Origin: Sphingobium sp.
Lineage (GTDB): Bacteria; Pseudomonadota; Alphaproteobacteria; Sphingomonadales; Sphingomonadaceae
Assembly (NCBI GenBank): GCA_017745115.1
Contig: JAGIAA010000072.1
Location: forward strand, 1 to 5,534
Direction of reading: 5' to 3'
DNA: 5,534 nucleotides
Position numbers and translations under genes: made by a program. Positions 1 to 5,534 of the stretch are shown piece after piece. Each line of letters opens with the position of its first letter. Position 1 is the stretch's first letter. The notes beneath the pieces were generated by a model that was given only the letters and a program-made list of their open reading frames with translations, had not been told where the DNA came from and did not search any database.

Positions 1-592
<592 letters not shown>

Positions 593-619
593 GCTTTCGC
601 GCCGCACCGACCAAAGCTG

Positions 620-653
620 AAAGGCCCCGCCGGAGCGATCCGGCGGGGCCTTT
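620..653 (+). terminator. Intrinsic terminator of rpoC
   Basis: A perfect 15-bp stem (620-634 with 639-653) is closed by the loop GCGA, a GNRA-type tetraloop. The arms are AAAGGCCCCGCCGGA and its complement. The 3' arm ends in T's and the run continues TTTTGTGTTT (651-660), which gives a U-rich tail. It sits 27 nt after the rpoC stop, as expected for the end of a highly expressed operon. On the minus strand the stem is followed by CAGCTTTGG, which is not U-rich, so it should act mainly on the plus strand. Confidence 0.92.
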
Positions 654-666
654 TGTGTTTACGGTG

Positions 667-1047
667 ATGTCAGCTCGCGACGACATTGCGGACGTTCGGC
701 GATTAGTCCAATCTGTCGTCGTGGGTAGGTTGGAAATCCAACGCGAGGCCGAGCCTCAAATTGTCGCAGACGTCCGGATGTATGAGACTATCAACGGCGG
801 CAGGGCTGAAGCAGGTGCGCCTGGCTGGGGTTGCGTAGTCATGGTGTCTGGCGCTGGGCCGCTCGAAGGCTGGGATGCTCTACCTTTGCTACGCGATGTG
901 CCTATCCATCCCGGAGAGAGTCGGCGTTTGGGATTTGTCTTTCTGTCAGCTGAAGATGCTGTGAGGGCCATCGAGGAAGCTGGACACTTCTATTTGTGGG
1001 AGGGGCGCTTCGTCGGTGAAGCGACGGTTGTCGCAGACGGCAGATGA
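667..1047 (+). CDS. Orphan EF-Tu domain-3-like small protein (126 aa)
   Basis: No characterised gene is recognised, but the pattern can be read by eye against domain 3 of elongation factor Tu. IVADVRMY (residues 32-39) followed by GGR (44-46) mirrors FEAEVYIL..GGR of EF-Tu. PGWGCVVMV (52-60) mirrors KGYRPQF. HPGESRRLGFVFL (81-93) mirrors MPGDNIKMVVTL. FYLWEGRFVGEATVV (108-122) mirrors LRFAIREGGRTVGAGVV. The GTPase domain and domain 2 are absent, so it cannot be a translation factor; a small beta-barrel binding module is plausible. ATG 667 is chosen because the in-frame GTG at 655 lies within the terminator U-tract. No Shine-Dalgarno sequence precedes any candidate start, and GTG 721 or TTG 730 would still retain the whole conserved part. 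The gene follows the rpoC terminator, so its transcription source is unclear. GC is lower than in rpoC (35 of 60 bases at 961-1020 against 45 of 60 at 361-420). The fold assignment is inference; the reading frame is likely real. Confidence 0.68.
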   Translation: MSARDDIADVRRLVQSVVVGRLEIQREAEPQIVADVRMYETINGGRAEAGAPGWGCVVMVSGAGPLEGWDALPLLRDVPIHPGESRRLGFVFLSAEDAVRAIEEAGHFYLWEGRFVGEATVVADGR

Positions 1048-1089
1048 CCACCGTTATCACGTCAAAGCGGCCTGTTCGGATACGACGAC

Positions 1090-1134
1090 ATTGTGGTCAT
1101 TGTGGTCATTGCAGCTATTGTTCATATTCACGAC
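1090..1134 (+). repeat. Five decaying 9-bp tandem units before and into the membrane-protein ORF
   Basis: Five consecutive 9-mers all begin ATT: ATTGTGGTC (1090-1098), an identical copy (1099-1107), then ATTGCAGCT, ATTGTTCAT and ATTCACGAC (1126-1134), directly followed by ATG 1135. The first two are perfect copies; later ones keep only the ATT(G) head. In the frame of the following gene the array reads as an Ile at every third codon. The surrounding 60 bases (1081-1140) hold only 25 G or C, the lowest GC patch noticed here. Confidence 0.6.
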
Positions 1135-1533
1135 ATGATCGCTGCACTTACCATCATCATGATTGCTGGCGCGTTTGCTTGGCTTCTTGCCTTCAAAACC
1201 ACCAGAGGAGGGTGGCTTGGTGTTCCACTGGGATTGATGGCAATCGTCACGCTCTGGTTCGGATGGACGGGAATGCCGGGCAGCATGGAGTTACCCAGCC
1301 TTGGCATTGGCGCGGCCATAGCAGCTCTTGCTGCCGTTCGGCTGCCGAAGTGGGACGCCGGCATCGCGGCGGTTTGCGGAAGCGCACTTTGCTGCATCCT
1401 GTTCCTCCTTCCTTCCGGAGGAGCGGACAACCCGCTCTCCTTCATGCTCTTGGCACCAGCGGTCGGGTTTGCTGTGGGGGGGGCTTTGTCGCTGGTTTGG
1501 CAATTCGCAACAAAGGGACGCGAAGCTGCTTGA
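1135..1533 (+). CDS. Small hypothetical integral membrane protein (132 aa)
   Basis: The family is not recognised. The protein is strongly hydrophobic, with about five candidate membrane segments: residues 2-20, 26-44, 54-70, 74-93 and 100-122. They are joined by short loops such as KTTRGG (21-26), and the protein ends with the basic tail ATKGREAA. A CysCys pair lies in the fourth segment (residues 86-87, with another Cys at 81). No catalytic motif or signal peptidase site is visible. The start is uncertain: ATG 1135 gives a clean first helix, while an in-frame GTG at 1093 would add 14 residues encoded by the 9-bp repeat array. Neither has a convincing Shine-Dalgarno sequence. It follows the EF-Tu-domain-3-like gene on the same strand after 87 nt and may share its transcript. 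A G8 run (1476-1483) lies within the last membrane segment. A competing frame opens at ATG 1044, but it encodes a Cys/His/Arg-rich shadow without domain character. Confidence 0.65.
   Translation: MIAALTIIMIAGAFAWLLAFKTTRGGWLGVPLGLMAIVTLWFGWTGMPGSMELPSLGIGAAIAALAAVRLPKWDAGIAAVCGSALCCILFLLPSGGADNPLSFMLLAPAVGFAVGGALSLVWQFATKGREAA
1476..1483 (+). repeat. G8 homopolymer inside the membrane-protein gene
   Basis: Eight consecutive G's lie in the codons for V-G-G-A at about residues 114-117 of the membrane protein. Homopolymeric G runs of this length can slip during replication. A one-base gain would read into the frame that stays open to 1625, and a one-base loss into the frame open to 1807. Either change would replace the last 15 or so residues with a different, longer tail. 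Confidence 0.6.
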
Positions 1534-1590
1534 TCGAAGCGACCGCTTTCCACCCCAAAGCCGCCCTTCCCCCTTCCAAGCCCGGCCCCA

Positions 1591-1621
1591 AACGAAAAGG
1601 GCCCCGGAAACCGGAGCCCTT
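1591..1621 (-). terminator. Intrinsic terminator of rpmE (minus strand)
   Basis: Read on the minus strand, an 11-bp stem AAGGGCTCCGG / CCGGGGCCCTT (1621-1611 with 1607-1597; one G-U wobble) has a TTT loop and is followed by TTCGTTT, giving a U-rich tail. It starts 35 nt after the rpmE stop. On the plus strand the wobble becomes an A-C mismatch and the tail is only CTTCTAGA, so termination of the plus-strand small genes here would be weaker, though possible. Confidence 0.82.
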
Positions 1622-1656
1622 CTAGAATCACGTGCAAGTCCCTTTGCGGGAGCTGA

Positions 1657-1887
1657 TCAGCCCTTCTTGAGGGTGAGGCCGCCGAAGCGCTTGTTGAAGC
1701 GCGCGACCTGGCCGCCCGTGTCGAGGAGGCGCTGGTTGCCGCCGGTCCAGGCCGGGTGCGAGCTCGGATCGATGTCGAGCGCGAGCGTGTCGCCTTCCTT
1801 GCCGTAGGTCGAGCGCGTCTTGAAGCTCGAACCGTCGGTCAGCTGGACGGTGATGAAGTGATAGTCGGGATGCGCGTCTTTTTTCAT
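1657..1887 (-). CDS. rpmE: 50S ribosomal protein L31, cysteine-free (zinc-independent) type
   Basis: Ribosomal protein L31 (76 aa) is a small protein of the large subunit that reaches across to the small-subunit head (family knowledge). The start [12 protein letters not shown] matches the family's standard N-terminus MKKDIHP. The conserved ending appears as HPAWTG (residues 44-49) and [12 protein letters not shown], followed by a basic tail ending LKKG. The four cysteines that bind zinc in the E. coli form are absent; the protein contains no Cys at all, so it belongs to the C-minus class that does not need zinc. ATG 1885-1887 is chosen because it begins this conserved N-terminus and is preceded by GGAG (1896-1899) with 8 nt spacing; the longer open frame upstream is unconserved. 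It lies downstream of fabZ with a 124-nt gap containing a candidate promoter and a hairpin, and is followed by its own terminator. The identification is very secure. Confidence 0.97.
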   Translation of the reverse strand: MKKDAHPDYHFITVQLTDGSSFKTRSTYGKEGDTLALDIDPSSHPAWTGGNQRLLDTGGQVARFNKRFGGLTLKKG

Positions 1888-1895
1888 ATGTCTGG

Positions 1896-1899
1896 CTCC
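1896..1899 (-). promoter_or_regulatory. Ribosome binding site of rpmE
   Basis: The minus strand reads TTGGAGCCAGACATATG, placing GGAG 8 nt before the start codon. It decides the 76-aa start over the longer upstream open frame. Confidence 0.8.
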
Positions 1900-1905
1900 A
1901 AGAGT

Positions 1906-1924
1906 GGCCGGTTTCCGACCGGCC
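1906..1924 (-). promoter_or_regulatory. Hairpin in the rpmE 5' leader
   Basis: A 7-bp GC-rich inverted repeat (GGCCGGT / ACCGGCC, arms 1906-1912 and 1918-1924) with a 5-nt loop lies just upstream of the rpmE ribosome binding site, which begins 6 nt from the stem. No U-run follows on either strand, so it is not a terminator. Its placement would allow it to modulate ribosome access or act as a binding site for a regulator such as L31 itself; that role is inference. Confidence 0.45.
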
Positions 1925-1943
1925 GGGGAGTTTCGGAAGCGCG

Positions 1944-1972
1944 CCCCTAGCGGGAATCGCGCGGGAAAGCAA
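1944..1972 (-). promoter_or_regulatory. Candidate promoter for rpmE
   Basis: On the minus strand TTGCTT (1972-1967) and TAGGGG (1949-1944) are separated by exactly 17 nt, the optimal spacing for a housekeeping sigma factor. The -35 box keeps only the TTG of TTGACA, and the -10 box only the TA of TATAAT, so the match is weak. Position supports it: it lies between the fabZ stop and the rpmE leader hairpin and would give a leader of roughly 50 nt. Confidence 0.35.
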
Positions 1973-2011
1973 GCGCGGTTTTCCGCGGGTTCTGCCAAGC
2001 AGGGCCTGGCG

Positions 2012-2515
2012 TCAGTCCTTCGGCGGATCGGCGATCATGGCCACGCATTGCGCCTCGGCGCAGAGCTTGCCCTCGATCGACGCCTTGCCGCTGAACTTGC
2101 AGATCGAGCCCCGCAGCTGCGTGAACTCGACATGGAGGTCGAGCAGACGGCCGGGCTCGACGGGGCTCCGGAACTTCGCGCCCTCGATGCCCATGAAATA
2201 GACGAGCTTGCCGGTTCCCGCGAGGCCCAGGGACTCGATGGCGAGCACGCCGGCCACCTGCGCGATCGCCTCGACGATGAGCACGCCCGGCATGATCGGC
2301 CGGCCCGGGAAATGGCCCTGGAAGAACGGCTCGTTGATCGACACGGCCTTGACCGCGTGGATCGAGGTCTTGGGGACCATCGAGACCACGCGGTCAACGA
2401 GCAGCATCGGATAACGATGGGGCAGCGCCGCCATGATACGGCGGATATCGAGCGGCCCCAGAGCCTCGGGGGCCGCCTCCGCTGCCGTCTCAGTCACCTC
2501 TGTCGCTTCGGCCAT
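2012..2515 (-). CDS. fabZ: 3-hydroxyacyl-[acyl-carrier-protein] dehydratase FabZ
   Basis: FabZ dehydrates (3R)-hydroxyacyl-ACP to trans-2-enoyl-ACP in the cytosolic type II fatty-acid elongation cycle. The 167-aa protein has the hot-dog-fold signatures in order: [13 protein letters not shown] (31-43), then [13 protein letters not shown] (67-79) with catalytic His68, and [10 protein letters not shown] (80-89) with catalytic Glu82. FRSPVEPG follows in the second half. The first 20 residues (Ala/Glu/Thr-rich) are an unconserved extension, so the protein is slightly longer than E. coli FabZ (151 aa). The start ATG 2515 lies 6 nt after the ompH stop and has no strong Shine-Dalgarno sequence, which suggests translational coupling. 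In many proteobacteria fabZ sits between lpxD and lpxA in this cluster; here neither neighbour is present (ompH upstream, rpmE downstream). FabZ is favoured over FabA because of the LPHR..LLVD and HFPG..PGVL motifs and the gene context. Confidence 0.96.
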   Translation of the reverse strand: MAEATEVTETAAEAAPEALGPLDIRRIMAALPHRYPMLLVDRVVSMVPKTSIHAVKAVSINEPFFQGHFPGRPIMPGVLIVEAIAQVAGVLAIESLGLAGTGKLVYFMGIEGAKFRSPVEPGRLLDLHVEFTQLRGSICKFSGKASIEGKLCAEAQCVAMIADPPKD

Positions 2516-2521
2516 GCCGGA

Positions 2522-3238
2522 TCAGCGGCCAGACGGCTGCGGACGAGCGGGCTGTGCAGCGGGCGGCGTCGCAGCCGGCGGCGTCGCGGCACCCGTTGCC
2601 GGTGCCGGTGCGGCGGCAGCCGGAGCCTGCTGCTGCTGACCCGGGCGCCAGCCCTGCGGCGGAACGATGCCGACGGTCGGCACGAGCGTGTTGAGTTCGG
2701 TGATCACTGCATTGGTGAGATCAACGCCCGGCTGATAGGCCAGCGTCGAATCTTCCTTGAGCAGCAGGTCGACCTTGCTCTTGGTCATGGTGCTCTTGAG
2801 TGCGTCCTCCAGCTTCAGGCTGATCTGCTCGATCACGTAGCTCCGTGCGAGCGCGATGGGCTGCTCGAGCTGCTGCAGTTCGGCCTGGGCTTCCTGGCCG
2901 CGCTTCTGGAGCGCTTCATATTGCGTCTGCAGCGACTGCTGCTGCGCCGGGGTCGGCTTGGCGCCAGCGGCCCGGGCGGCCGCCTGCAGGGCGTCCTGCT
3001 TCTGCTTCAGCTCGGTCTGCAGCGCCGTGGTGCGGGTGTTCAGCGAGTCGATCGCGGCCTTGTAGGTCACCTGCATCTGCTGGCTGGCGGTCTGGGCAGC
3101 AGCCGAGTTGCCGATGGCGGCGTCGATATTGACCACGCCGATGCCGAGCTTGGACTGGGCGGCCGCCGGCGCGGCGGCCGCGACGACGAAGAGTGGCGCC
3201 ATCGCAAGCGCGACGGAGGCAAGAAGTGCGTTTCTCAT
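2522..3238 (-). CDS. OmpH/Skp-family periplasmic chaperone with long Ala/Pro/Gln tail
   Basis: This is a periplasmic holdase of the Skp (OmpH) family, which binds unfolded outer-membrane proteins between the Sec translocon and the BAM complex. The 238-aa protein starts with a signal peptide (residues 1 to about 28: basic MRN, hydrophobic core, cleavage near APAAAQS). LGIGVVNIDAAI (31-42) follows; this is the typical first strand of Skp, usually read as a VDxxxV-like segment. Residues about 45-160 are Gln/Ala/Lys-rich and predicted to form the long coiled-coil arms, and residues 130-190 return to the small body domain. The last 45 or so residues (193-238) are an apparently disordered Pro/Ala/Gln tail absent from E. 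coli Skp (161 aa precursor). The start ATG overlaps the bamA stop by one base (TGATG), with AGGA (3250-3253) 11 nt upstream. bamA-ompH adjacency is classical and supports the call. Skp and OmpH are used as names for the same family, so no symbol is forced. Confidence 0.93.
   Translation of the reverse strand: MRNALLASVALAMAPLFVVAAAAPAAAQSKLGIGVVNIDAAIGNSAAAQTASQQMQVTYKAAIDSLNTRTTALQTELKQKQDALQAAARAAGAKPTPAQQQSLQTQYEALQKRGQEAQAELQQLEQPIALARSYVIEQISLKLEDALKSTMTKSKVDLLLKEDSTLAYQPGVDLTNAVITELNTLVPTVGIVPPQGWRPGQQQQAPAAAAPAPATGAATPPAATPPAAQPARPQPSGR
2556..2585 (-). repeat. Two 15-bp tandem units in the ompH tail
   Basis: Plus-strand units 2556-2570 (GCAGCGGGCGGCGTC) and 2571-2585 (GCAGCCGGCGGCGTC) differ at one base. 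They preserve the frame and encode the repeated pentapeptide motif around TPPAA in the Pro/Ala-rich C-terminus of the OmpH/Skp protein. Such in-frame repeats expand or contract easily, so tail length probably varies among relatives. Confidence 0.65.
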
Positions 3239-5534
3239 CAGAATTGGGTTCCTACATTGAAAGTGACAAGCTTGGTGTCATCGCCGGGCGAGTGCAGAAG
3301 CGCCTTGGCGATGTCGATACGGAAGGGTCCGAAGGGAGATTTCCAGTTCACGCCGAAGCCGACCGACAAGCGGGGCCGCGGCGTATCGCCGACAAAGAAC
3401 TCCTTGAAGCCCGTCTTCGAGCTGCCGGATTCCGTCGTGCCCGCGGGACATGGCTGGTCAAGCGTCTGCGATGCGGTGCCATCGACCGCCGTGCAGGTGC
3501 GATAAGTATAGATCTTGTCGATCAGGCCGCCATTGGCATAGGTCGGCTTCCGCAGGCCCCAGACGGCGCCCATGTCGGCGAAGATGCTGGGGCGCAGGCC
3601 CATGTCGCGAGCGCCGGCACCAAGCGGAATCTCGAGTTCCGCATGCGCCAGATAGAGTGCGCGGCCGCCGAGCGCGTCGTCCGACCAGTTATCGCGGTTC
3701 TCGCTCACGCCCGTGATGTTACCGTTGGCGTCGGTGATATAAGGCTTGCGTATGATGCGCGGGCCGACACCGCGAATATCGAAGCCACGGATCTGCGGTT
3801 CGCCCAGGAAGAAGCGATCGACCAGCCGTACCGGATCGCTGCTCGCGCTCGCCCCGCTCTGGAACGACTTGATGTAGCTCGCCTGGCCGCTGACCGAGAA
3901 GATGAAGCCCTTGCCGAGCGACCAATATTTGTCCGCCGAAAGCGTCGTTCGCAAATAGGAAACGTTGCCGCCGAGGCCGGCGAAATCCTGGCTCAGTGAG
4001 ACAGAGTAGCCGCGGGTCGGACGGATACGGTTGTCGTGCGCCTCATAGACGAGCGAGTAGCCGAACGTGGAGGTGACCCGCTTGCCGATCGCGTCGCACA
4101 GATAGCGGCCGGCCTTGAGCGGATCGCAGGTGTCGGTGGACGCGTCGCCGGGAACGCCCGAGCCGCTGTTGTTCGTATAATAATAGAAGCGGTCGAGCGT
4201 CACGTCGTCGAAGGTGAGACCGTAACGCAGGCCGAGCGACAGATATTCGGTGATCGGGACACCGCCACGAAGCTGAAAGCCCGTGCGCACCTGGCTGTAT
4301 GTGGTCCTCCGATTGTCCAGATTGGCATATTGGAAGCTGTTCATGTCCTGGCGGAAAATATCGAAGCCGAGGGCCATGTTGCGGTCCAGGAAATAGGGCT
4401 CGGTGAATCCCGCCTGGATGGACTTGGAATAGCTCGAATAGTCGATGGACGTGCGCAGTTCCTGGCCCATGCCGCGGAAATTGCGTTGGGTGACCGAGGC
4501 CGAGAGGATGAAACGTTCGAGGCTCGAAAAGCCTGCCGAGAGCGAGAGTTCGCCGGTCGACTTTTCCTCGACATTGGTCTCGAGAATGACGCGGTCCTCC
4601 GCGGAGCCTGGCTTCTGCTCGACTTCCAGCTTCTCCTGGAAGAAACCCAGCGAGTTGATGCGGTCCTGCGAACGCTTGACCTGGAAGGTGTTGAACGCGT
4701 CGCCTTCCTGGAGGCGGAATTCGCGGCGGACCACCTTGTCCTGGGTCAGCGTGTTGCCATTGATGTCGATGCGCTCGACATAGACGCGCGGCGCGTTGGC
4801 GATCTTGAAGGTGAGCGACATGGTACGCGCGTCCTTGTCGCGCTTATAATCTGGCTGCACGTCCGCGAAGGCATAGCCGAATAGACCGGCAGTCTGGTTG
4901 AGCTGCTCGATCGTGTCCTCGACGTCCTTGGCATTATACCAGTCGCCCTTGTGAAGGCGGAGCGAACGGGTCAGTCCCTCGGACGAAAGATCGCGAAGGT
5001 CGCTCTCGACCTTGACGTCGCCGAACTTATAGCGCTCGCCCTCTTCGATCACATAGGTGACGATGAAGTCCTGCTTGTTCGACGTCAGCTCCGCGACCGC
5101 CGATACCACGCGGAAATCCGCATAGCCGTTGGTCAGGTAGAACTGACGCATCTTCTGCTGGTCATAGGCCATGCGGTCGGGATCGTAGCTCGTGCCCGAC
5201 GAGAAGAAGCGGAACCAGCGGCCCTGCTTGGTCGCCATTTCGCCACGCAGCTCGCCGTCGGAGAAGACGGTGTTGCCGATGATGTTGATCTGGCGGACCT
5301 TCGACTTCGGCCCTTCGTTGATCTCGTAGACGATATCGACGCGGTTCTGGTCGAGCTTCACCAGCTTGGGATCGACGACCGCCGCAAAACGGCCCTGGCG
5401 GCGATACAGCTCGATGATGCGGGCGACGTCCGCACGCACCTTCGAGCGCGTGTAGATCTGGCGCGGCGCCATCTTGATCTCGGGCCGGATCTTGTCGTCC
5501 TTGAGCCGCTTGTTGCCCTCCAGCACGATCCGGT
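3238..5534 (-). CDS. bamA: Outer-membrane protein assembly factor BamA (5' end beyond window)
   Basis: BamA is the central Omp85 subunit of the BAM complex and folds beta-barrel proteins into the outer membrane. The frame is open to the right edge; signal peptide and POTRA1 lie outside. Numbering from the codon at 5526, POTRA2 is about 1-74 (LEGNKRLKDDKI aligns with GNKSVKDD of E. coli POTRA2). POTRA3 is about 77-164 (INIIGNTVF), POTRA4 about 166-245 and POTRA5 about 248-320 (IDINGNTLTQDKVVRREF). The 16-stranded barrel runs from about 325 to 762. The loop-6 signature of Omp85 proteins is present as IRGF (579-582), with DDALGG after it (616-621). The protein ends VTFNVGTQF, a C-terminal beta-signal with terminal Phe. 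Two cysteine pairs are seen, 467/477 and 678/693, in predicted extracellular loops 4 and 7; loop 6, where E. coli BamA has its disulfide, has no Cys. The GTG at 5524-5526 is internal, not the start. The stop overlaps the ompH start, indicating an operon. Confidence 0.98.
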   Translation of the reverse strand, partial: RIVLEGNKRLKDDKIRPEIKMAPRQIYTRSKVRADVARIIELYRRQGRFAAVVDPKLVKLDQNRVDIVYEINEGPKSKVRQINIIGNTVFSDGELRGEMATKQGRWFRFFSSGTSYDPDRMAYDQQKMRQFYLTNGYADFRVVSAVAELTSNKQDFIVTYVIEEGERYKFGDVKVESDLRDLSSEGLTRSLRLHKGDWYNAKDVEDTIEQLNQTAGLFGYAFADVQPDYKRDKDARTMSLTFKIANAPRVYVERIDINGNTLTQDKVVRREFRLQEGDAFNTFQVKRSQDRINSLGFFQEKLEVEQKPGSAEDRVILETNVEEKSTGELSLSAGFSSLERFILSASVTQRNFRGMGQELRTSIDYSSYSKSIQAGFTEPYFLDRNMALGFDIFRQDMNSFQYANLDNRRTTYSQVRTGFQLRGGVPITEYLSLGLRYGLTFDDVTLDRFYYYTNNSGSGVPGDASTDTCDPLKAGRYLCDAIGKRVTSTFGYSLVYEAHDNRIRPTRGYSVSLSQDFAGLGGNVSYLRTTLSADKYWSLGKGFIFSVSGQASYIKSFQSGASASSDPVRLVDRFFLGEPQIRGFDIRGVGPRIIRKPYITDANGNITGVSENRDNWSDDALGGRALYLAHAELEIPLGAGARDMGLRPSIFADMGAVWGLRKPTYANGGLIDKIYTYRTCTAVDGTASQTLDQPCPAGTTESGSSKTGFKEFFVGDTPRPRLSVGFGVNWKSPFGPFRIDIAKALLHSPGDDTKLVTFNVGTQF

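Noticed and set aside
729..742. Inverted repeat GTTGGA-AA-TCCAAC as an operator
   Set aside because: It is a single short dyad with a 2-nt centre inside a probable coding region, without a promoter or a second copy; chance is the simpler explanation.
1100..1128. TTGTGG-17-CATATT as a promoter for the membrane-protein gene
   Set aside because: It matches only 3/6 and 4/6 consensus bases and falls within the 9-bp repeat in an AT-richer patch, where such matches arise easily.
1044..1625. 193-aa plus-strand open frame starting with ATGA overlap on the previous stop, rich in Cys and His (HCGHCGHC)
   Set aside because: It covers the same DNA as the hydrophobic membrane-protein frame. The Cys/His richness is the shifted reading of the 9-bp repeat and of hydrophobic codons, and no zinc-finger spacing or domain continues. 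The membrane frame has coherent transmembrane segments.
1628..1972. Minus-strand frame overlapping rpmE out of phase
   Set aside because: It is Arg/Pro/His-rich, low-complexity and in conflict with the clear L31 frame.
1974..1987. Hairpin CGCGG-TTTT-CCGCG after fabZ as a fabZ terminator
   Set aside because: The stem is only 5 bp and no U-run follows on the minus strand (CTTGCTTTCCCG), so it does not qualify as an intrinsic terminator.
1904..3505. 533-aa plus-strand open frame antisense to fabZ, ompH and the bamA end
   Set aside because: It is a long stop-free shadow typical of GC-rich DNA. Its composition is Arg/Leu/Gly-rich without domain character, and the minus-strand genes under it are unmistakable.
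4036..4884. 282-aa plus-strand open frame antisense to bamA
   Set aside because: It mirrors the codon structure of bamA on the opposite strand and shows no recognisable motif, so it is treated as an antisense shadow.

Overview
The window looks like core chromosome of a GC-rich alphaproteobacterium, most likely in the Sphingomonadales. This rests on the RpoC C-terminus, a cysteine-free L31, and the order bamA-ompH-fabZ followed by rpmE without lpx genes in between. The family assignment is inference from gene order and protein style; no database search was possible.

Layout. Bases 1-592 (+) are the 3' end of rpoC, closed by a strong intrinsic terminator (620-653). Bases 667-1533 (+) hold two small genes with lower GC than their surroundings: an orphan protein resembling domain 3 of elongation factor Tu, and a hydrophobic, probably five-helix membrane protein. 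A terminator at 1597-1621 reads best on the minus strand and ends the rpmE transcript, so the small-gene pocket lies between two convergent core transcription units. From there to the right edge everything is on the minus strand. In transcription order these are bamA (3238-5534, 5' end outside the window), ompH/skp (2522-3238), fabZ (2012-2515) and rpmE (1657-1887).

How the genes work together. bamA, ompH and fabZ are packed tightly: a 1-nt stop/start overlap, then a 6-nt gap. This indicates co-transcription and probable translational coupling. BamA inserts outer-membrane beta-barrels, OmpH/Skp carries unfolded outer-membrane proteins through the periplasm, and FabZ supplies unsaturated acyl-ACP intermediates for membrane lipids, so the cluster is an envelope-biogenesis operon. 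rpmE is separated by 124 nt with a weak candidate promoter and a hairpin leader, so it is probably at least partly independent. No RNA gene, CRISPR array or insertion sequence was seen, and no gene-free stretch exceeds about 125 bases.

I see no clearly new multi-gene system. The parts most worth a second look are the EF-Tu-domain-3-like orphan with its membrane-protein neighbour, the period-9 repeat and G8 tract in or next to the latter, the long Ala/Pro/Gln tail on OmpH, and the relocated cysteine pairs in BamA loops.
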